Source: Spirosoma utsteinense (GTDB lineage Bacteria; Bacteroidota; Bacteroidia; Cytophagales; Spirosomataceae). From it: DNA of 64,000 nt. Shown in pieces: positions 26,274-35,200 of the stretch (the stretch's first letter is position 1; the number at the start of each line of letters is the position of its first letter). The stretch spans positions 1 through 64,000 of the forward strand of contig NZ_VFIA01000014.1 of NCBI RefSeq assembly GCF_014282275.1. Reading direction: 5' to 3'. The translations under genes were made by a program, and so were the position numbers. A model generated the notes under the pieces. It did no database searches and was not told the DNA's origin. It saw only the letters and a program-made list of their open reading frames with translations.

Positions 26274-29200
26274 CTAGCGGTTGAGCACGTTCACCGTCTG
26301 GCTTTGACGGGGCGTACTGACCCGCAGCAACAGCAGACCCGCGGGCTGGGAGCTAAGCGGTAGGCTTTGGATCTCCACCGACCCAGCCTGCTCCACCACC
26401 CGCTTACTCACCACTTGGCCCTGCAGATTGATTAAGGTCAACTGCAGGGGCTGGCCTTCTGCCCCCCGCACTTCGAAGCGTACCGTTTCACCTGCTACCG
26501 GGTTGCCCAGCACGACTACGCTCAGCGGTACTTCCAAAAAGGCTCCCTGGCGGGCATTTGTACTACAGGCCGAAAGCCAGTTATAACTGAACTGAGTACT
26601 TGCCCCGTTCTGCACCGCGCTCAGGGCGATGACCGGGTTGTCCGTGTACAGCGTCAGTGAGTAAGGACCCGAATTGGTGGTGGCAACCGTCTCGTTGACC
26701 ACCCGGAAACTCACCGGGTTGCCGTCCAGACCCGCGTACCGGGGGCTGAAGGTTACCCTCCGCTGACTCGCACTCACCACCTCACAACTTACCGTGGTTA
26801 CTCCCGTGATGCTGAAAGGCCCTGTCGTGGGCGGGGTCGGCGGCTGGGTAGTGCCCGGTACCACCGTGATACTGAAGATGGTGCTGGTCGATAAACCGCC
26901 CCCGTCCGTAGCCGTCAGCGTTACGCTGCTCACCCCGCTCATGCTGGGCGAACCACTGATCATTTTTCCACTCAGACTCAGACCCGCCGGTAGCACACTC
27001 GAAGTGAGCGTAATCTGGTTCGGGGTCTCCTGGTCGATGAAGGTGTTCACTACATTCAGACTGTAGCCCACCCCCACCGTGGCGCTCTGCGGTGTCACCG
27101 GCTCATTCAGCAGGGGCGGGGTATTGTCCTGACCTACGCTCGCACAGGCTGTCAGCCAATTGTAACGGAACGTCACCGGACCCGGACCATTCGTCTGAGT
27201 AGCCCGCAGGGTAATCACCGGATTGTCCCGGTAGAGCGTCAGGCTGTAGGGGGCCGGGTCGGTCGTGGGTGCCAGTTCATTCACCACCTCGAAGGCGATG
27301 GGCTGGCCACTCATGCCCGCGTAGCGGGGGGCAAAGCTGATACTGATGCGGTCAGCCACCGGCGTGCAACTAATAGTGGTTACCCCTGTGATGGCAAAAG
27401 GAGCCGTCGGCGCTGGGGTGCCCGTGGCCGGTTGCACCGTGAGTTGCAGCGTTGTACTGGCCGTCAGACCGCCCGGATCGGTAGCCGTGATGGTCAGCGA
27501 GACGGGCGAACCCACCGTGCTGGAGGGCGTACCCGACAGGGTGGCTCCCGAGAAGCTCAGGCCGGGAGGTAACCCGGTAGCCGACAGCTTGAGGCTGCCC
27601 GGTGTCTCGGTGTCAGTGAAGGTGCCATCGGGAATCACGTAGGAAACGTAGCTGCCCTGCGTAGCGGTCTGGCCGGGGATACCCATCTGCACCCGGGGCG
27701 GTGTGTTGGGGGTGGTGGCACTATTACAAGCCGCCAGCCAGTTGTAGGCGAAACGGCTGCTGACCCCATTCTGGACCGCATTGAGGGTGATGGTGGGATT
27801 ATCGGCGTAGAGTTGCAGGGTGTACGGCCCCGGCTGGACGGTGGGGAAGAGCTCGTTAGCGACCGAGAAGGAAACGGCGGTGCCGTCCAGGCCCTGGTAG
27901 CGGGGATTGAAGCTCACGCTAAAGCGGTTGGGCAGGATGGGATCACAACTCACGGTGGTCACGGCGGTGATGGCGAAGGGCCCGCTCACCACGGGGTTGA
28001 CCGTCAGGGTCGCACTGGCTGTACCCGTGCAGCCGTTAGTGGCCGTGCCGGTGAGTGAATAAGTGCCCGCCGTGCTGACGACGATGCCGTCTGAATTGGC
28101 CCCGGTGCTCCAGGTGTAAGTATTGCCTCCTTGTGCCGTCAGCGTGGCGGACTGGCCCTGGGTGACGGTCAACGAAGGGTTCGCCGTGATGGTCACCTGA
28201 GGGGCCGTGTTGTCCTGACCAACGCTCACGCTGGCCACGCCCGTACAGCCGTTGCCCCCGTTGATGACCGTTACCGAGTACAGACCCGGCGTGCTCACCG
28301 TGGCCTGATTACTCGAACCGATTTGGGATGCGCCCGCACTGAAGCGGTAGCTTTGCCCGTTGGGGTTGGCTGTCAGCGTTACGGAGGTCACCGCGCAACT
28401 CAGCGTGCCGCTGCTGGCCAGACTGGCCGAGGGAACCGTGTTGTCCTGACTGATGGTAATGCTGGTGGTGCTGAAACAGCCCGTGCTCTCATTGGTGACG
28501 GTGACCGAGTAGGTGCCGCTGGCGTTCACTACGGCCTGATTGCCGCTCTGGCTCACCACCCCCGGACCATTGAAAGTATAGCTGTTGCCTCCCCCCGCCG
28601 TCAGGGTCAGGCTCGTCTGGGCGCAACTCAGCGTCGTCGATGGAGAAGCCGAAATAGTGGCTATGGGTGTACTGGCGTCCCGACTAATGGTGATCGAAGT
28701 AGTGCTGGCACAGCCCGTTATACCGTTGGTCACCGTCACCGAGTAGGTTCCCGCTACGTTCACCACAGCGGTATTGCCCGTTGAACTGATCACACCCGGA
28801 CCGCTGAACGTGTACGTTTGCCCGTTGGGACTGGCCGTCAGGGTCACACTGACGACGGCGCAGGTCAGGCTCCCGCTGCTGACCAGGCTGACCGTCAGGG
28901 CGCTTTGATCCCCACTGATAACCGCACTGGCACTGGCAGAACAGCCGTTGGCACTCGTCAGCGTGACCGAGTAAGTACCCGATGCACTCACCGTAATCAC
29001 CCGATCAGTCGAGCCAGTGCTCCACAAGACATTACCCGCTCCCACCGCCGTCAAGCTGACGGTTGGGCTGGCACAGGTCAGCGTCGCTGAACTAGGACTG
29101 ATGCTGGCCGTTGGGGCGCTTTGATCCCCGCCGATAACCGCACTGGCCGAAGCCGAACAGCTGCTGGCGCTCGTTAGGGTCACCGAGTAAGTGCCCGCTG

Positions 29201-32200
29201 TGGTCACGGAGATGATTGGCGTGGTCTCCCCCGTGCTCCAGCGCACAGTGCCCGTGCCCATAGCCGTCAAACTCACCGTCGGACTGGTGCAGCTTAGCGT
29301 GGCACTGGACGGGCTGATGCTGACTAGAGGAACCTGTTGATCGGCGGTGACGCTCGTGCTGGTGGTGCTCACACAACCACTGGCCGAGGCCACCGTCACC
29401 GAATACGTGCCCGGTGTACTCACCACCACCGTATTGGCCGGCCCCGGTGTTCCCAGCACCCCGCTGCCACTGGCAAACGTGTAGGAACTACCCCCATCTG
29501 CCGTCAGGGTGACGCTGGTCTGGGCGCAACTCAGCGGCCCGTTGTTGGTCAGGCTGGCCATAGGCAAGGGGTTCACCGTCAGGGTTGTTTCGCTGGATGC
29601 GGACTGACCATCGTCACTGACCGTCAGCGTGAAGCGTTGGGCGCCTGATCCAGTAGCCGTCAGGCTCTGGCTGAAGGTATTGCCGCTGGCGCTACCCGAC
29701 AGCGGAGTACTGCTTCCGTTGGTGAGTGTATAGCTGTACTCACCCGTTACGTTGCCCACCATCGCCGTGAAGCTAACGGGGCTCCCTGCGCAGACCGCTC
29801 CCGGACTGGCGGCAAAGCCGGCCAGCGTCGGGTTGGGGCTGGCGGCCTCAGTCACCGTCAGCCCGTAGGGCGCACTCACCCCCGAACAGCCCGTGGCGTC
29901 CTGGCCCCGCACCGTAATGGTAAAGCTGCCGCTTTGAGTAGGCGTGCCTGATAGCACGCCCGTGCTGGCCAGACTCAAACCCGGAGGCAGACTGCCACTG
30001 GCCAGACTATAGCTGTAGGGGCCAGTGCCACCCGACGCGGTGAATGCCTGACTGAAGGCCACGTCCACCGTGGCCGTGCTCACGCCGGGCATGGTGATGG
30101 TCACCGCAGCGGTGGTGCTGATAACGCTGGTACTGGCCGTAGCGGAACAGCCATTAGCCGTAATGACCGTTACCGAATAGACGCCCGCGTTGCTCACCGT
30201 GGCCGTAGGGCCATTACCAATTTGGGTGGCTCCACTACTGAAGGTATAGGTTTGCCCGCTGGGGCTGGCCGTCAGGGTCACGCTGGTCACCCCACAACTC
30301 AGGGTACCGCTGCTGACCAGGCTGGCCACCGGCCGGGGGTTCACCGTCAGAGCGGTGACGCTGGATGCGGACTGGCCGTTGGCACTCACCGTCAGGGTGA
30401 AACTCTGGGTGCCCGTGCCGCTGGCCGTGATGGATTGGCTGAACGGGCTGCCGCTGGCACTGCCCGTCAGGGGAGCACTGCCTCCGTTGGTGAGCGTGTA
30501 GCTGTACTCACCCGTGAGGTTACCCACCGTGGCGGTGAAGGCAACGGGGCTCCCTACGCAGACTGCCCCCGGACTGGCGGCAAAGCCAGCCAGCGTCGGG
30601 TTGGGGCTGACGGCCTCAGTCACCGTCAGCCCGTAGGGCGCACTCACCCCCGAACAGCCATTGGCATCAGCAGCTTTGACGGTGATGGTGAAACTGCCCG
30701 TCTGGGTGGGGGTACCACTCAGCACGCCCGTGTTAGCCAGACTCAAACCCGGAGGCAGACTGCCGATGGCCAGACTATAGCTGTAAGGGCTGGTGCCACC
30801 CGAAGCGGTGAAGGTCTGGCTAAAGGGTACTCCCAGCGTTGCTGTGCTCACGCCGGGGACAGGCAGGGTGAAGACGGTGGGAGGGGCCTGATACTCGTAG
30901 GCCCCCATGTCGATCCGACCTCCGCTAGGGAAGATACGGGCGTTGCTGGCCGGGTCGGTGGCGGGTCCATTGGCCGAGGAGTAAGCTGCGTTATCGCCTG
31001 CGTTGATAGCGGGGGCGCAGCCGTTGAGCCGGGTATCGCTGGAACTTACAAAGGGCGAGACGGTAGTGGTCAGGTTGTTACCCCCATCGGTGTAGCCCGT
31101 CACCCCGGTTTCCAACAGACTGTAGCGGACCGTTACACTGCCGCCATCGTAGCCGTAAAACGTATTGGTTCCTCCGTTGTCAAACAGCACGCAGTTGGTT
31201 AGCGTGGAGATACCCGAAAAAGCGAATATCGCCCCGCCTTGGGAAGCCGTATTGCCCTGGAAGCTACAATTGGTCACGGCAAGGCTACCATACTGACTGA
31301 GTATCCCCCCGCCGAAAGAAGCCGAATTGCCTTGGAAGACACAGTTGGTCAGCGTGGTACTACCCTGATAACTGTATACTCCCCCGCCAGATACAGTAGC
31401 AGCATTGCTCAGGAAGCTACAGTTGGTCAGGGTGGGGCTGCTGCCGGTGTTAAATATCCCCCCGCCATAGGATTCAAAACCCCCGCTGGCATTGGCATTA
31501 CCGTCGCGGATGACAAACCCATCCAGCACCGCCGTGTTATCGACATTCGAGTTATAGATCACATGCAAGCTGTTGTCGGTGTTGCTGCCCACCGTACCAA
31601 TGTCGCCACTGAGTATGGTAGGAAAACCAGCAGGGTTACGCTCAGTCAGCGTGGGATTACCACTGGCAGGAAAGCCCCCCAGGATGCTCACCCCGTTCTT
31701 CATCGAAAAGTTGCTGTTGCGGTCGGTGCCGGGGGCGGCCGGCGTTCCGGTGGGCTTGTAGGTACCCTGAGCTACCCACACCTGCTGAGTTCCTACCAGG
31801 TCGATCTGGCCTCGCAGATCCCCACTGGCGTCGGCCCAGCTATTGCCGCTGCCAGTGGCACCTGTTCGGACGTAGCGGATGGGTGTAGCGGACTCCACCG
31901 TCAGGACGTAGGGCGCACTCACCCCCGAACAGCCACTGGCATCGGTAGTCTTGACGGTGATGGTGAAGCTGCCCGCCTGGGTAGGCGCGCCACTTAGGGT
32001 ACCATTGCTGGCCAGATTCAAACCCGTGGGCAAACTGCCGCTGTCCACCGTGTAGGTGTAGGGGCTACTGCCGCCCGACGCGGTGAAGGTCTGACTGAAA
32101 GCCACGCCCACCGCGGCTGTGCTAACACCGGGAGCAGACACGATGATGACGGTGGGAGGGGCCTGATACTCGTAGGCCCCCATGTCGTTCCGACCTCCAC

Positions 32201-35200
32201 TGGGGAAGATACGGGCATTGCTGGCCGGGTCGGTGCTGGGTCCATTGGCTGAGGAATAAGCTGCGTTATCGCCTGCGTTGATAGCGGGGGCGCAGCCGTT
32301 GAGCCGGGTATCGCTGGAACTTACAAAGGGCGAGACGGTAGTGGTCAGGTTGTTACCCCCATCGGTGTAGCCCGTCACCCCGGTTTCCATCAAACTGTAG
32401 CGGACCGTTACACTGCCCGTATTCGTATAAAAGGTACTGGGTCCACCATTATTAAACAGCACGCAGTTGGTTAGCGTCAGATTAATGTTGTAACTACTGA
32501 ACAGCACCGAGCCACGCTGAGATGCCGAATTGCTCACAAAGCTACAGTTGGTGAAGCTTGGATTGCTGTTGTAATTATATACTGCGCCACCAACCTGAGA
32601 AGCCGAATTGCCAATGAAACTACAGTTAATCAGTGTTGGAGTACTATAGAAATTATTATAGATCCCCCCGCCTTCAGTAGCCGAATTGCTCACAAAGCTG
32701 CAGTTGATCAGGGTGGGACTGCTGTTGTCGTCATTGATCATTCCCCCGCCCCTGCTATAATCAGATCCGTTGGCATTACCATCGCGAATGACAAAGCCAT
32801 CCAGCACCGCCGTTGCGGTCAGTCCAGGAGGGTTGTTGATCACACTGTACGCATTGTCGGCGGGGTTGCCCGCTTCACCGATGTCGCCACTGAGCACCGT
32901 GGGGAAGCCGGTGAGGTTACGCTCGGTCAGCGTGGGATTACCACTGGCCGCAAAGCCCCCCAGGATGCGCACGCCGTTTTTCATGGCAAATCGGGCGTTG
33001 CGGTCGGTGTTGCCCGCCGGGCCGGGGGTGTAGGTACCCTGAGCCACCCACACCTGCTCAGCACCGGACAGGCGGATCTGGCTTTGTAGATCGCCACTGG
33101 CATCGGCCCAGCTGTTGCCGCTGCCTGAAGCCCCTACCCTGACGTAGCGGATGGGGGTAGCGGGTTGCACCGTCAGCACGTAGGGCGCCCCCTCCCTTGA
33201 ACAACCGTTGGCACCCTGGCCCAGCACCGTGAGGGTGAAGCTGCCCGTTTGGGTGGGGGTACCACTCAGCACGCCCGTAGTGGACAGACTCAAACCCGGA
33301 GGCAGACTGCCGCCGACCAGACTGTAACTATAGGGACCATTGCTGCCCGAAGCGGTGAAGGTCTGGCTGAAAGCCACGCCCACCGTCACCGTACTTACAC
33401 TGGGGATGGCCACCGTTGGTGCCGGGTTGGGAGCGGCCTGGTACTCATAGGCACCCATGTCGATCCGGCCCCCGCTGGGGAATAGCCGGGGGTTTCCGGC
33501 CACGTCCGTAGTGGAGCTGATAGTCGGGGGATATGCCGCGTTATAGGCCGCGTTATCACCCGCGTTGATGGCTGGTGAGCAGCCGTTGAGACTCGCATCG
33601 GTGGGGCTCACAAACGGCGAGACGGTGGTTGTCAGGTTGTTGTCGCCGGCGTACCCGGTCACCGAGGACTCGAACAGACTATAGGTGGCCCCGACACTGC
33701 CGCTGATCGAATATAACGTATTGGCTTCTCCATTGCCAAACAGCACACAGTTAGTCAGGCTGGCACTGCCCGATAAATTATACACCCCCCCGCCGAAGAT
33801 AGTAGCCGTATTGCCTTGAAACGTGCAGTTGGTCAGGGTCACATTGGTGTAGGCATTGGCCACCCCCCCGCCCCGTTGAGCCGAATTACCCTGAAAGCTA
33901 CAGTTGATCACAGTGGGGGTAGTTTCTGCATTACTGGAGTACATCCCCCCGCCTTCAAGGGCCGAATTAGCCTGAAAGAGACAGCTAATTAGCTTGGGGC
34001 TACCATAATAATTGTACACGCCCCCACCGATAGTAGAAGCGGTATTGCTCTGGAAGGTACCGTTAATCACCGTAGGGCTACTGCTATTATTGGACATTCC
34101 TCCGCCGAACGATGCCGAATTACTCTGGAAGCTGCAATTGACCACAGTAGGCTCGCTGTTGCCAAAGTTGAATAGTCCCCCGCCTTCAAAAGAAGCCGAA
34201 TTACTCTGAAAATTACAATCGATCAGAACCGGACTGCCGCCGTAATTGTACATTCCCCCGCCAAAGCCCTTCCCATCGGTTGGTTGGTCACTGGTCCCAT
34301 TGGCCCGGCCACCGGTGATGAAAAAGCCGTCAAGCACCGCCGTGTTGTCGATAAATAGATTGCGGATGACGTGGTAGCTGTTATCGCCGGTGTTGCCTGC
34401 GGTGCCAATGTCGCCACTCAGGGTGGTGACGAAGCGGCCAGGGTTGCGCTCGGCCAGCGTAGGCGTATCCGTAGCGGCAAAACCGCCTATGATCCTCACC
34501 CCGTTCTTCATGGTAAAGCTGATAGTGCGGCTATCAGGACCGGTGGTGGTGGTGGGTTTGTAGGTACCCTGAGCCACCCAAACCTGCTGCGCACCGGCGA
34601 AGTCAATCTGACTTTGGAGATTGCCACTGGCATCGGCCCAGCTACTGCCGCTACCCGCTGCCCCCGCTCGGACGTAGCGGATGGGCGAAATGGGGGCACG
34701 CACCGTCAGGACATAAGCCGCACTCACGCCCGAACAACCCCTGGCGCTCCGGCCCAGCACGGTGATCGTGAAGCTGCCGATTTGGGTGGGCGTGCCACTC
34801 AGCACCCCCGTGGTGGCCAGACCCAGGCCCGTGGGTAAGCTGCCGCTGGCCAGGCTGTAGCTGTAGGGGCCAGTGCCACCCGTAGCGGTGAAAGACTGGT
34901 TGAAGTCTGCGCCCAGCGTTGCCGTGCTCACATTAGGCGTGGTGATCGCAATTGTGGTCGCTTCTTGTACTTCGTAAGCGCCCATGTCGATACGGCCCCC
35001 ATTGAAGAAGCGGGCATTACCAGCCAGATCGATGCTGCCAACGGTGGCGGCTGGGGTGGCCGGGTCGCCCGCGTCGATGGCCGACGAGCTACAGCTCAAC
35101 AGGGTAGTCGTTGTACTGGCAAACGGTGAAGTGGTGGTGGTCAGGTTGCCCGTTCCTGCGTTGTAGCCCGTCGCCGAAGTCTCGAACAAACTGTAGCTGG

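Noticed and set aside
26794..27066. Plus-strand frame of 90 codons inside the giant gene
   Set aside because: Hydrophobic Val-rich antisense of Thr/Ala-rich repeats; no independent support.
28131..31202. Long plus-strand open frames opposite the giant gene (up to 326 codons)
   Set aside because: They mirror the repetitive, stop-poor codon usage of the giant gene; the translations are Gly/Arg/Thr-rich without any motif.
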